From: Clostridium cibarium
GTDB taxonomy: Bacteria; Bacillota; Clostridia; Clostridiales; Clostridiaceae
Direction: 5' to 3'
NCBI RefSeq assembly: GCF_014836335.1
Contig: NZ_JACSRA010000005.1
Span: 1 to 64,000 of the forward strand
Length of the DNA: 64,000 bases
A model generated the notes under the pieces. That model saw only the letters and a list, made by a program, of their open reading frames with translations. It was not told the origin of the DNA and ran no database searches. The stretch's first letter is position 1; the number at the start of each line of letters is the position of its first letter. Of the stretch, positions 15,614-25,439 are shown one piece after another. The position numbers and the translations under genes are program-made.

Positions 15614-17635
15614 TTATACATGAACTAACTCCCAGAGTTGTCCTTGCCCTCCCCAGTATGTCCACTGACAAATATTTGCCCCAGAATCCTTACTCATATT
15701 ATAAAGATCTAAGCAAGATTTAAAATTTGATGCTTTTGTTAAAATTGCATATTTATTTCCAGAAACTTTAACAAACTTAAATTTTTGCATATCTCCTCCC
15801 CAATATTTCCACTCTGCAACATTTGTGCCATCAGCAGATGAACCATTTAAAACATCAAGGGAGCTTTTATAATTAGATGCTCCAGTTAATATGGAGTAAT
15901 TTCCATCACCATCTGATACTAATTTAAATTTTTGCGCATCATATTTGTTTAAGCCCCACTGTTGAAGATTTGCACCATCAGCAGACGATCCATTAGTAAT
16001 ATCTAAATACAATCCACTTAAAGAGTTTTTAATATAATAAGTACCATTTAAGTTAGTTGATTCTGTCGTTGCATTAGAAATTTTCGAGCCCCATATAGAC
16101 TCATTATTAGCACCTATTAAAGAAAAAGTCATAGTACTTTTGTGTGATGAAGATTCATCATTTTGTTTAAAAAATACGCCTTTATAAGTAGCACCATTAA
16201 TTATCATAGTACAATAGTATGATCCGGACTTTTCTTGCCATGTTCCTGTATAGTCACCACTAATAGTTCCATTAGAATTTAATGAAACCTTAGATGTCTT
16301 TAACATGCCTATGTGAGCAGTAGTTGCATCTAAACCATGGTTAACAAATTCATAAGTGCCAGCAATATCGCTATTTGAATACCCTGATGATGATATTGTG
16401 TTTCCTAAGTATTCATATACTGTTGTTACTGGCCATCCATCTTCATTTAAAAATTGTTGATGAACTCTAATCTGATGACCTTCAGTTCCATTATTAAATC
16501 TTGTATGATAAACAAGATACCTTTGTCCATTATCATCAATTAATGCAGAATTATGTCCACCTGACATATATCCATTTGCACTAAGCTCGGAACTAGCTAC
16601 AGATTTTAAAGAAGAAAAAGAATAGTTACCAAATAATTTTATACCTTTGCTTGATTTATCAACATTAGCACTTGTACATATTGCAGAATTTCCTTTTGCA
16701 TCAACGTAAGGTCCATTTATATTTTTTGATCTAAATAAACGAATGTGGTATCCACTGAAATTATCTGTAGCATCAAGTCCACAATAAGATTCATACAAGT
16801 AATAGTATCCTGCTGATTTATCATAAACAATATAGGATCCTTCCCCAGTAGTTCCATAACCACCTGAAATCTTTGTTCCGAAGTATTGGTCTGAGGAATT
16901 AGTTTTAGTTTGGTAAGTGTAAGAATAATCCCTTAAACCTGTAGAACTATCTAACTTTAACATAAAAATCCCACCAAACCATGAACCATAAGACATCCAT
17001 AAGTTTCCGTCTTTATCATATAATACACAAGGATCAATGGCATTAGGTCCGTATGCTGAATTCCAAGCTCCATTTGACACATATCTTCTGTCTACAGTAT
17101 TGGTTCCTGTAACTTTTTTATAGTCTGTCTCACCAGCTTGTGAAGAATTAGTAAACCCTGAATATACTATTGTTCCAGCATATGTATATGGTCCTTCTAT
17201 CCTATCAGCTGTTGCAAGGGCAATAGAAGAATAGAACTTGTCCCCATTAACGCTCATATACATGCACCATTTTTTCATTTTTGTATTGTATATAACATCA
17301 GGAGCCCAAAGGTTTCCATTAATGTTATATGAATTACTTCCATGAGAAGCCCACTTACCTCCAACAGAAAATACCTTTGCATAATCATTATTAATATTTG
17401 TTTGGAAATACTTCCAAGATGTCAAATCAGATGAAACTGCATCTGATTTATGTGATCCAAAAAGATAATACTTACCATTAGCCTTTACAATTGATGGATC
17501 ATGTACAGATATCCTTGAAGTCTTTAGCACAGCAGCTGAAGCAGCAAATGTATCAAATATTGGACCAAACTGAATTAGTGCTATTATTGATATCCCTAGC
17601 ATAAATGATATGATTTTCTTTACTCTATTTTCCAT
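15614..17635 (-). CDS. Secreted GH43 endo-arabinanase with ricin-type (CBM13-like) lectin domain
   Basis: The enzyme likely cuts alpha-1,5-arabinan of pectin outside the cell. The 673 residues comprise a signal peptide (about 1-35), a five-bladed GH43 catalytic domain (about 40-390) with the base Asp46 in SVHDPSIV, a beta-sandwich seen in arabinanases (about 400-520), and a C-terminal beta-trefoil (530-673). The trefoil has three repeated units ending in QKFKLV, QKFKFV and QLWELV after WGG or NKYDA. No dockerin is present, so it is a free enzyme. It starts a set of secreted hydrolases on both strands. Confidence 0.88.
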   Translation of the reverse strand: MENRVKKIISFMLGISIIALIQFGPIFDTFAASAAVLKTSRISVHDPSIVKANGKYYLFGSHKSDAVSSDLTSWKYFQTNINNDYAKVFSVGGKWASHGSNSYNINGNLWAPDVIYNTKMKKWCMYMSVNGDKFYSSIALATADRIEGPYTYAGTIVYSGFTNSSQAGETDYKKVTGTNTVDRRYVSNGAWNSAYGPNAIDPCVLYDKDGNLWMSYGSWFGGIFMLKLDSSTGLRDYSYTYQTKTNSSDQYFGTKISGGYGTTGEGSYIVYDKSAGYYYLYESYCGLDATDNFSGYHIRLFRSKNINGPYVDAKGNSAICTSANVDKSSKGIKLFGNYSFSSLKSVASSELSANGYMSGGHNSALIDDNGQRYLVYHTRFNNGTEGHQIRVHQQFLNEDGWPVTTVYEYLGNTISSSGYSNSDIAGTYEFVNHGLDATTAHIGMLKTSKVSLNSNGTISGDYTGTWQEKSGSYYCTMIINGATYKGVFFKQNDESSSHKSTMTFSLIGANNESIWGSKISNATTESTNLNGTYYIKNSLSGLYLDITNGSSADGANLQQWGLNKYDAQKFKLVSDGDGNYSILTGASNYKSSLDVLNGSSADGTNVAEWKYWGGDMQKFKFVKVSGNKYAILTKASNFKSCLDLYNMSKDSGANICQWTYWGGQGQLWELVHV

Positions 17636-17684
17636 CCTCTTCGATATAAAAATTATATCTTTCCCTCCTTTTTATTTTAATAAC

Positions 17685-18419
17685 TTAACTCCAAAAAACT
17701 ATAACCTTTTTTGCTGCTTCATCTACATATGTCATATATCTTATAGACCTTTCAAACTGACTTCTAGACATACTTATATCTTTAGAAGTATCCCACGGAT
17801 TTACCACTATTACAGTATCTTTAGTTACACTTTTTATTGAATAAGAGTGACTTCCGTCTCCTAAAATCCCTTTACTTGGATCTGCTATACTAAAATCACA
17901 CGCAGCCATAATACCTTTATTAGATTTGCACTTTGAAGCCATAGTATTCATCATGTTAGTTTTAGCAGTACCTCCATTAATAGTGGCTTGTCCAAATCCA
18001 GTCATTGTTGTAAACACATCACAAGCAAAACAACCATTATAAACATTCATAGCTTTTTGTAACCCAGCTTCTATAACTCTAGCATCAAGGTCACCACTTA
18101 TGTATGCATTTGCCACATCAGTTTTTGATACTGTCTGCTTTCCAGCTCCGAAATTTAATGTATAACTGCCGTTACTATTAACAGAAATCATTTTACTTAA
18201 AAGATTTTTACCAAATTTACTATTGCTTAATGCCTGTATTGCAGAAACAGCACCACAATCCCCAACACTTCCTTGGTGAAATGTACTTAGTATTCCATCA
18301 AGTTGTAATGTTGGATCACCTTTTGTCCCTGCATAAGCAGATACTGGTGTAAGTAGAGTGCTTAAAGCAATCCCTAAAGATAGACATGAAGTAATAACTT
18401 TCATTTTAATTTTTTTCAT
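17685..18419 (-). CDS. Secreted calpain-like cysteine protease (single catalytic domain)
   Basis: After a signal peptide ending near AYA (residue 30), the 244-residue protein shows a calpain-type papain fold: HQGSVGDCGAVSAIQAL with Cys55, GDGSHSYSIKSV with His191 and VVNPWD with Asn207. These match the calpain QGxxGDC, HxY and NPW signatures. The tryptophan that usually follows the cysteine is Gly56 here. There are no extra domains, so it is a minimal exported calpain. Four further cysteines could form disulfides. A 49-base gap separates it from the GH43 gene on the same strand. The substrate is unknown; processing of secreted proteins or nutrition is a guess. Confidence 0.75.
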   Translation of the reverse strand: MKKIKMKVITSCLSLGIALSTLLTPVSAYAGTKGDPTLQLDGILSTFHQGSVGDCGAVSAIQALSNSKFGKNLLSKMISVNSNGSYTLNFGAGKQTVSKTDVANAYISGDLDARVIEAGLQKAMNVYNGCFACDVFTTMTGFGQATINGGTAKTNMMNTMASKCKSNKGIMAACDFSIADPSKGILGDGSHSYSIKSVTKDTVIVVNPWDTSKDISMSRSQFERSIRYMTYVDEAAKKVIVFWS

Positions 18420-18564
18420 TTATAATCCCCCCATTTAAGTTTGTTATCAAGAATTTTTAAGTATTTTTATTAATAGAATACATTAATCTGACAACCACTC
18501 AAATAGTTTTGTCGTAAAATGAATAAATATAATCCTAAAGATTTATCTGTATTAAATTTTATAA

Positions 18565-18613
18565 ATATAAAAAGATTGTTTCTCCAATTAATAATAGTAG
18601 AAACAATCTTTTT
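18565..18613 (-). terminator. Terminator behind the mglB-like remnant
   Basis: A perfect 15-bp stem (AAAAAGATTGTTTCT / AGAAACAATCTTTTT, 18569-18613) with T-run on the minus strand, 66 bases after the stop of the sugar-binding protein. Confidence 0.8.
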
Positions 18614-18678
18614 CTGTAATTTAACAAAAAGCTTATATACCTTAGATAAAACTTAATTTAATATGGTCCAATTTTAAT

Positions 18679-19686
18679 TCAATATATAGGTTCATATACC
18701 ATTGGAATAATAATTTCTTTACCATTAAGCTTTAAATTTGTATCTTTGGTAGAAATCTTATCAGAAAACAAATTAATTCCAACAGTATAAGCAGCATTTG
18801 CTATAGTGACAGGATCTTGAAAAACTGTACCTGTCATATATCCTTTTTTTATTAAGTCTTTTGCTTCATCTATTCCATCAAGTCCAAAAACAGGAATAGT
18901 TTTTAATTTATCCCCCATATTATATCCATACTTTTGAAGTGCTTCAATTGCACCAATTGCCATAGCATCATTATTTGAAATTATTGATTCTATTTTGTTG
19001 CCATACTTTAAAAAGAGTGAAGAAACCATATTCTTTGCCTCTTCTTTATCCCATTCAGCTGGTACTGATGCAAGTTCTTGTGTTTTTATACCTGAATTAT
19101 TAATTGTACTAATAGAGTACCTACTTCTTTCGATTGTATAGGGACTAGTTTCTTTTCCCTTTATTATAATGTATTGTAATGTACCATCATTGTTTTTATC
19201 CATAGTTGTCTTATTATTTTTCCAAATATCTGCTATAAGCTTTCCTTGTGCAATCCCAGATCCTACTGCATCTGAAATAAGCACAAATGCCTTATTATAT
19301 GTACTAAATGCATCTGTTTCTGGAATATCGGCAGCAATAAGAATTACTGGAATATTTTTTATCTTAAATTTTGAAAAAATTTCCTCTACCACATCTTTTC
19401 TTTTTTCAACCATATTTAATATTACAAAATCAAAATCACCTTCAATTGAATTGTTTATATTTTCTAACTGTGCAATATTATTTGATTTTGCATCAAAGAA
19501 AGTAAATTTAACTTTACTTTCGTTTTCTTTTTGTATATCCTCAAACCTTTTTCTTATTAATGAAAGAAAGATATCGTTATAACTATAAAATAATGCCGCT
19601 ACTTTAAGTGGCCTTCCTGTAGGTATTTCAGAATAATTTTCTATAGCCTTTGGAGTAAAACTTGGTAACTGAATAATTAATATATA
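18679..19686 (-). pseudogene. MglB-type galactose-binding protein lacking start and signal peptide
   Basis: The reading frame encodes a galactose/methyl-galactoside-type periplasmic binding protein. It shows the calcium loop MDKNNDGTLQY, the SNNDAMAIGAIEALQ sugar site and GLDGIDEA. The frame stays open to 19686, where homology (PLKVAALFYSYNDIFLSLIR) begins, but no ATG, GTG or TTG with a ribosome site and no signal peptide are found before the upstream stop at 19687. The first methionine (19413) is inside the domain. No mgl permease or ATPase genes are near. I read it as a gene that lost its 5' end; an internal start giving a cytoplasmic fragment is unlikely to bind sugar. Confidence 0.7.
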
Positions 19687-19867
19687 TTAAACAATTCAAA
19701 GTTAAATAGAAAATTAATTAATTCAAGATTCAAAATCGATATATTACGATAAATTTATTGTAATATGGTAAGAATTTTATTATTATTACTACAATACTTA
19801 GTTATAATTTACTAAATATATAATTAATATCAAGTATTGTAAAAAATAAAAACTGGGGGGATGAAAA

Positions 19868-20629
19868 ATGTTAAACAGAAAAAGAATTCTTACTACCTTA
19901 GTAGCATTAGTTATGACTAGTTCTTTAACGATGATTGGTAATACTGCTTCTGCTACAACAACTTTAAACGCACCAGGAAATACTTTTGCTGCACCAGCTT
20001 TAAGCAGCACACCAAAAATACTCAACTCAAATGCAACCGGCATCCATGACGGCTACAACTATGAACTGTGGAAGGATTATGGAAACACAAGCATGACTCT
20101 TAAAGCTGGTGGTTCATTCAGTTGTCGTTGGAGTAATATCGGGAATGCCTTATTCCGTAAAGGCAAGAAATTCAATGAAACTCAGACATACAAGCAACTT
20201 GGCAATATATCAGTAAACTTTAATTGCGACTACCAACCATCCGGCAACTCATATTTGTGTGTATATGGATGGACAAGTAGTCCACTAGTAGAATATTATA
20301 TAGTCGATAGTTGGGGAACTTGGAGACCACCTGGAGCATCACCAAAGGGTACTATTAACGTTGATGGTGGTACGTATGACATATATGAAACCCTAAGAGT
20401 CAACCAACCTTCCATTAAAGGAAATAGTACGACCTTTAAGCAATATTGGAGTGTACGTAGAACAAAACGCACAAGCGGAACCATATCTGTTAGCAAACAC
20501 TTCGATGCTTGGGAGAGTAAGGGAATGAAGTTAGGAAAAATGTATGAAACAGCGTTTAATATCGAAGGATATCAAAGTAGTGGAAGCGCTGACGTACGTA
20601 ATATGTCAATTAATATTGGCGGCAGATAG
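19868..20629 (+). CDS. Secreted GH11 endo-1,4-beta-xylanase
   Basis: The enzyme cuts xylan chains outside the cell. The 253 residues hold a signal peptide (1 to about 29, ending ASA), a short linker and a GH11 jelly roll (about 58-253). Catalytic residues are visible: nucleophile Glu142 in [12 protein letters not shown] and acid/base Glu233 in [11 protein letters not shown]; the thumb motif PPGASPKG is also seen. There is no carbohydrate-binding module. Base use changes inside the gene: the signal and linker are AT-rich like the neighbours, while the catalytic part uses many GC-rich codons (GGC, ATC, CGT), suggesting recent transfer of the catalytic region. The start follows GGGGGGATG-type spacing (GGGGGG at 19855-19860). 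Confidence 0.93.
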   Translation: MLNRKRILTTLVALVMTSSLTMIGNTASATTTLNAPGNTFAAPALSSTPKILNSNATGIHDGYNYELWKDYGNTSMTLKAGGSFSCRWSNIGNALFRKGKKFNETQTYKQLGNISVNFNCDYQPSGNSYLCVYGWTSSPLVEYYIVDSWGTWRPPGASPKGTINVDGGTYDIYETLRVNQPSIKGNSTTFKQYWSVRRTKRTSGTISVSKHFDAWESKGMKLGKMYETAFNIEGYQSSGSADVRNMSINIGGR

Positions 20630-20676
20630 TAATATATTCTGGTGACAAAATTAGGTTTAGTGAAACATACTCAAAA

Positions 20677-20712
20677 AGGTGGATTCAAATTAACGAATCC
20701 ACTTTTTTTTAA
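20677..20712 (+). terminator. Terminator of the GH11 gene
   Basis: GTGGATTC / GAATCCAC with an 8-base loop, followed by eight T. Confidence 0.85.
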
Positions 20713-20787
20713 TTTCATTTAAATAATTATAGTTAACATCAGAAAATGCAATATTGAAATTTTCACAAGACTACCTATATTCTAACT

Positions 20788-21843
20788 TTATAGTCTCCAC
20801 CCGTCTTTGCCTGATAAAACATTAGCTTTAGTATACCTAGAAGCTTGGCTACTATTAAGTGCTTTTGACCAAGGTACTCTCTTTGATCTATTTGCACCAA
20901 TACCTGTACATCCATACTCCTCAAGCAAAGCAGTGTTATTATTATTGTTATTCATTTTTAACCATCCTGCTGGGTTAACTGGTGCATTTAATTTGCAATT
21001 TATATATGACACATGGCAGTAGTCTCCATAAGTTCTTCCAAGATAAACTGTTGAAGGTGTTTTCCAACGAGGATTAGTACGAGATGTATAATTAACATCT
21101 CCATTAGCAGTTAAGGTACAATTTAAAAATACATATCCATACTTTTGTCCCTGAGGTGTATTAGCAGCTGTATACATGCCACCATCCCTTAACTCATTTA
21201 ATGTACAATTATCAAATAATGCAGTAGCACCTCCCCAAATAAAATCAACACTACCTTGTATAAAACAATCCTTAAAATATACTCTAGATTTATCTACTCC
21301 ATATGTATATGCACATAAGGTATCTTGTCCACTATAAAAATTACAATTATTAAAACTTATTCTATCTCCATATGTATAAACGCAAGATGCTTGAACATCT
21401 TTTCCTGTATCCTTTAAATGGCTATTTTCAAAGCTGATATTTTGTGCAATAAAATCATTTTCTCCAACTGTCAAAGCAGCACAATCTGCTGAGCCATATT
21501 TTCCTCCACCAGGTTTAGGATCCCCATTTGCAACATTATAAGTTAATTTCGTATTGTTTTTATTTTCACCTATTATACTTATATAAGGTTTTGAAATAGT
21601 AATCTTCTCTTTATAAACACCTTTTTTTACATGTATAGTCTTTCTTTTAGCATCATTAATCTTTGCTAGATAGTTATAAGCCTCTGTAATAGTTTTATAA
21701 TTTCCACTACCATCTTTAGCAACAGTAATATCATAGGTTGCTGCAGATACCACTTGTTTTGGCAAAATTACTACTCCAAAAACACCTAAAATAAATGTGC
21801 AAACAACTGTAAAACATATTTTTTTTAATTGTGATTTAACCAT
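20788..21843 (-). CDS. Secreted pectinesterase (CE8)
   Basis: It removes methyl esters from homogalacturonan so that pectate lyases can act. The 351-residue protein has a signal peptide (about 1-34) and the right-handed beta-helix of CE8. Motifs are GQDTLCAYTYG (the GxxDT region), SVDFIWGG with the catalytic Asp, and LGRTYGDY, where plant and enterobacterial enzymes have LGRPW. The start ATG follows TAGGAGGATT. Confidence 0.93.
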   Translation of the reverse strand: MVKSQLKKICFTVVCTFILGVFGVVILPKQVVSAATYDITVAKDGSGNYKTITEAYNYLAKINDAKRKTIHVKKGVYKEKITISKPYISIIGENKNNTKLTYNVANGDPKPGGGKYGSADCAALTVGENDFIAQNISFENSHLKDTGKDVQASCVYTYGDRISFNNCNFYSGQDTLCAYTYGVDKSRVYFKDCFIQGSVDFIWGGATALFDNCTLNELRDGGMYTAANTPQGQKYGYVFLNCTLTANGDVNYTSRTNPRWKTPSTVYLGRTYGDYCHVSYINCKLNAPVNPAGWLKMNNNNNNTALLEEYGCTGIGANRSKRVPWSKALNSSQASRYTKANVLSGKDGWRL

Positions 21844-21886
21844 AATATAATCCTCCTAAATTTTCATAATCTTTGTTTGTAATTTT

Positions 21887-21980
21887 AATTAAGACGGAAT
21901 TTGCTTCTTATTCCATCTTAATTTAAGAAACTACTGGAAATTAGTATACTAATATTTGTTGAATATTTATAAAAATATTC
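21887..21980. promoter_or_regulatory. Two palindromes upstream of the pectinesterase gene
   Basis: A 14-bp stem with one mismatch (21887-21900 with 21910-21923) lies 44 bases before the start codon, so it would fold in the 5' leader; it has no T-run. A second perfect repeat, GAATATTTATAAAAATATTC, is at 21961-21980 and could be an operator. The remaining sequence to 22321 is AT-rich with no ORF. Confidence 0.4.
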
Positions 21981-22321
21981 TCATAACATAAGATTTTAAT
22001 AAATAGATTTATCTTGAAATAGTCAAAATAATTCGTGAAAAGTGAATATTCTATATGTTTCGAGGTTATTTTCTATAAAATAAGAAAATGTTATGTACTA
22101 ATTCTTTTACAAAACTATTTTAATATTTACTAGTAGTTAAACTATTTTATGTAATAAAAACCTTTAAAACTTAATGTATAAATAGTAAAATATACATTAT
22201 TAAACCAAGTTTAACCATAATATTTTATTTACTCACCCCTACTCTTTCCTAATTCATTTCTTTAGGTCCATTAATTCATTAATTTAAATACTTTTTCTAA
22301 TAGAAAGGTGTGATTAATTTT

Positions 22322-22882
22322 ATGTCTGTATCATTTATTACTAAAAAAGCGTTAGCTAATTCTTTAAAATTGCTCATGAAAGAAAATTTAATAAGCAAAA
22401 TAACTGTAAAAATGGTTACTGATACATGTGGAGTTTCAAGACATACATTTTATAATCACTTCCACGATGTATATGACTTGCTTGAATGGATATTTGAAAA
22501 TGAAGTTATAGATGAACTTGATGAATGTTGCAACTTATCAAACTGGAAAAATGGAGTTTGTCTTGTTCTCCGATATACCTTAGATAACAAATCTATATGT
22601 ATTAATACTTGCAAATCACTCGGTCGTGAACTCCTTGAAGTATTTTTACAAAAAACTTTTCATAAAGTGCTAATAGGTGTTATTGCAGAAATAACTCAAA
22701 ATATGGACGTTGATGAAAAAATAAAAAATCAGGTAGCTACATTTTTTGCCTATGCTATAACTGGCGAATTTTTACATTGGATTAATAGTGGATTAATAGA
22801 GAAAAAAGAAGATATTGCTGACAGAATTGAAATAATGCTAGATGGTACCATTTTAAGAATTATGACGACTAATAAGAAATAA
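22322..22882 (+). CDS. TetR-family regulator next to oleate hydratase
   Basis: The 186-residue protein has a TetR helix-turn-helix near its N-terminus (VTDTCGVSRHTFYNHFHDVYDLLEWIF, residues 30-56 approximately). The remaining helices would form the ligand domain. ATG 22322 is preceded by AAAGGTGTG; the GTG at 22310 lies inside that site. It is upstream of and parallel to the oleate hydratase gene, 136 bases away, and probably controls the response to fatty acids; the effector is inferred from context only. Confidence 0.82.
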   Translation: MSVSFITKKALANSLKLLMKENLISKITVKMVTDTCGVSRHTFYNHFHDVYDLLEWIFENEVIDELDECCNLSNWKNGVCLVLRYTLDNKSICINTCKSLGRELLEVFLQKTFHKVLIGVIAEITQNMDVDEKIKNQVATFFAYAITGEFLHWINSGLIEKKEDIADRIEIMLDGTILRIMTTNKK

Positions 22883-22885
22883 ATT

Positions 22886-22918
22886 ACACATTTCTTTAAA
22901 TATGTGCAATTTTTTCAC
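22886..22918 (+). terminator. Weak terminator after the TetR gene
   Basis: A short stem (CACAT / ATGTG, extended by AT pairs) followed by six T. It suggests that the hydratase gene has its own promoter. Confidence 0.45.
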
Positions 22919-22936
22919 ATATTACATTTCTGTCCA

Positions 22937-22966
22937 TTGAACATAATCTTCACTAAACTGTAAAAT
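22937..22966 (+). promoter_or_regulatory. Promoter of the oleate hydratase gene
   Basis: TTGAAC and TAAAAT are 18 bases apart, 52 bases before the start codon at 23019. Confidence 0.5.
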
Positions 22967-23018
22967 ATAGGTATATTAAATATCTATATTTTATTTGTTT
23001 AAGAAAGGAAGTAGTTTT

Positions 23019-24713
23019 ATGAATAATTATCAAAGAATTAATCCAATTAAACCAAAGAATATTGAATCAAGAAAAGCATACTTAATAGGAGGTGGAATAG
23101 GTTCCTTATCAGCAGCAGCTTTTTTAATAAAAGACGGCCATATGCCAGGAAATAACATTCATGTGATTGAACAGCTTGATATCCTTGGAGGTTCAATGGA
23201 TGGCGCAGGAACTGCAGAAAAAGGCTATACTGCAAGAGGCGGTAGAGAAATAGAAGAACATTTTGAATGCTTTATGGAGCTTTATAGTTTCATTCCTTCT
23301 TTAACTGATAAAAACAGAAGCGTATTAGATGAATTTCGCGAACTTAATATAGAAGAACCAATTGAATCCCACTGCAGATTAGTACACAATCAAGGAGAGA
23401 AGGCAGACTTTTCAACTCTTGGATTATCAAAGGGACATGCTATGGAGCTTACAAAACTTCATTTGTCTACAGAGGAAGCCCTAGGTTCAACTACTATAGA
23501 AGAATTTTTTACTCCTAGTTTCTTCAATACAAACTTCTGGTATTTCTGGGCAACCATGTTTGCATTTGAAAAATGGCATAGTGTCGTTGAAGTAAAACGT
23601 TATATGGAAAGATTCATGCATTTAATAGGTGGTATGAATAAATTAAAAGGTATACTTCACACTGAATATAATCAATATGATTCTTTAATACTTCCTCTTA
23701 TTACATGGCTTAAAGATCAAGGTGTATGCTTTGATAGCTGCTGTAAAGCTACAGATATTGATTTTGATTTTACAAATAATCAAAAGATTGCAAAAGCAAT
23801 TCACTATACTAAAGATGGTAAAAATGAAATCATTAATGTAAATGAAGATGATATTGTATTATTTACTAACGGATCTATGACAGAAAACACAACAAGGGGC
23901 GACATTGATCATCCTGCTATTATAAATAGATCAGAAGATAAAGGTTGTTTTAGTTTATGGGAAAAGCTAGCAAAGAAGTCACCTGACTTTGGACACCCTG
24001 AAAAATTCTGTACTAATATAGATAAATCAAAATGGATGTCCTTTACTGTTACCTTAAAGGATGATGACATTGTCTTCCCTCATATTTATAATCTTACAGG
24101 AGATAAGCCTGGTATGGGTGGTTTAGTTACAATAAAGGATTCTAACTGGTTTATGAGCTGGGTTGTACCAAAACATCCACACTTTATTAATCAACCTGAT
24201 AACGTAAAAGTTCTTTGGGCATATGCATTAAATCTTGATGTACCAGGAAACTATATTAAAAAGACATATTCAGATTGTACAGGCCGTGAAATGTTTGAAG
24301 AACTCCTTTACCACATGGGATTAGAAGATAAGATTCCTGAAATTCTATCTCATACAGTAAACGTAATTCCTAGCATGATGCCTTACATCACTGCACAATT
24401 TATGCCTCGTGTTCCAGGCGATAGACCTAATGTAATTCCAGAAGGAAGTAAAAACTTTGGTTTCCTAGGACAATTTGCAGAAGTTCCTGAAGACTGCGTA
24501 TTCACAGTAGAATATTCAGTAAGAAGTGCAATTATGGCTGTATATGGATTACTAGGTCTTGAGAAAACATTAGATCCTGTATATCCAAGCAAATATGATA
24601 TTCGTGTATTAATTAATGCAGCAAAAACTTGTCTTGGTATTGATAAACTTCCACTTAAGAATATACCACTAGGTGAATTTTTTAAGAATACAGAAATTGA
24701 AAAATTACTATAA
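23019..24713 (+). CDS. ohyA: Oleate hydratase (myosin-cross-reactive antigen family)
   Basis: This FAD enzyme adds water to the cis-9 double bond of oleic and related acids, giving 10-hydroxy acids and lowering their toxicity. The 564-residue protein has the FAD fold AYLIGGGIGSLSAAAFLIKDG near residue 20 and the family motif LDILGGSMDGAG, with conserved FTNGSMTENT and PSMMPYITAQFMPR blocks. Start ATG 23019 follows AAGAAAGGAAG; an in-frame TTG at 22995 precedes the ribosome site. A TetR gene lies just upstream. Confidence 0.95.
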   Translation: MNNYQRINPIKPKNIESRKAYLIGGGIGSLSAAAFLIKDGHMPGNNIHVIEQLDILGGSMDGAGTAEKGYTARGGREIEEHFECFMELYSFIPSLTDKNRSVLDEFRELNIEEPIESHCRLVHNQGEKADFSTLGLSKGHAMELTKLHLSTEEALGSTTIEEFFTPSFFNTNFWYFWATMFAFEKWHSVVEVKRYMERFMHLIGGMNKLKGILHTEYNQYDSLILPLITWLKDQGVCFDSCCKATDIDFDFTNNQKIAKAIHYTKDGKNEIINVNEDDIVLFTNGSMTENTTRGDIDHPAIINRSEDKGCFSLWEKLAKKSPDFGHPEKFCTNIDKSKWMSFTVTLKDDDIVFPHIYNLTGDKPGMGGLVTIKDSNWFMSWVVPKHPHFINQPDNVKVLWAYALNLDVPGNYIKKTYSDCTGREMFEELLYHMGLEDKIPEILSHTVNVIPSMMPYITAQFMPRVPGDRPNVIPEGSKNFGFLGQFAEVPEDCVFTVEYSVRSAIMAVYGLLGLEKTLDPVYPSKYDIRVLINAAKTCLGIDKLPLKNIPLGEFFKNTEIEKLL

Positions 24714-24717
24714 TTCA

Positions 24718-24770
24718 TAAAACTTGAAGGAATACTTAGAGATCTAAGTATTCCTTCAAGTTTTATTTAC
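24718..24770. terminator. Strong bidirectional terminator
   Basis: A stem of about 21 pairs (AAAACTTGAAGGAATACTTAG and its complement) around an AGAT loop, with T-rich tail on the plus strand and A-rich head serving the opposite gene. Confidence 0.9.
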
Positions 24771-24791
24771 ATACTATATTTCTTTTTTAGA

Positions 24792-25154
24792 TTACTTTCC
24801 CAAAAAGGTTTTTATTCCAACCAAAATAATGAATATACCAAAAGCTTTTTTCATTATGTTCATAGGAAGAATATTAGCTAATTGACCTCCGAATTTAGCT
24901 GCAATTAACATAGTAATACAAATAACTATACCAGCAACTATATTTGTATTTCCTTTCTTATAATATTCCATAAATGCAAGTATCCCAACAGGTGGAAGCA
25001 TAGCCACCAAAGAAGTTCCCTGAGCTTGTAATTGAGAAAATCCTTTTAAAAACATTAATGCTGGAATAATTATTATTCCTCCTCCAATTCCAAATAATCC
25101 ACTTAAAGTGCCTGCTGCAATACCAATTACTGCATAAATTAATACATCTAGCAT
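24792..25154 (-). CDS. TauE/SafE-family permease, half-size
   Basis: The 120-residue protein has the family signature GIAAGTLSGLFGIGGGIIIIPAL at residues 12-34 and about four membrane segments. Most TauE/SafE proteins have eight, made of two such halves, so this is a single repeat unit that would act as a dimer. It starts with ATG behind AGGAGGAGAA and looks intact. Substrate unknown; the family exports sulfite or sulfonates in characterised cases. Confidence 0.82.
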   Translation of the reverse strand: MLDVLIYAVIGIAAGTLSGLFGIGGGIIIIPALMFLKGFSQLQAQGTSLVAMLPPVGILAFMEYYKKGNTNIVAGIVICITMLIAAKFGGQLANILPMNIMKKAFGIFIILVGIKTFLGK

Positions 25155-25439
25155 TATTCTCCTCCTTTATTTATTATAAAAATTTCATATTATATTTCAC
25201 AATTATTAGCTTTTTCATTTTATGATAGTAATCCCTCTTACTCTTATTCTACCCATTAACTTCTATCTCATAGTAATTAAATATATTCTTTGTTTATATA
25301 ATTAAAAATTAAAACTAGACCTCTCTAAATAAAAAAGTCGTAATCGGCTCTATATCATTCTTAAAAGGCCATGCACTCCACTTCTATTATGATACAATAT
25401 TACATAATATACAAATTAAACTAAATCAAGGAGGTAATT

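Noticed and set aside
24792..25154. TauE-type gene as a truncated pseudogene
   Set aside because: Although half the common size, it has a good start and ribosome site, a complete repeat unit and no trace of a missing half downstream; half-size members exist.
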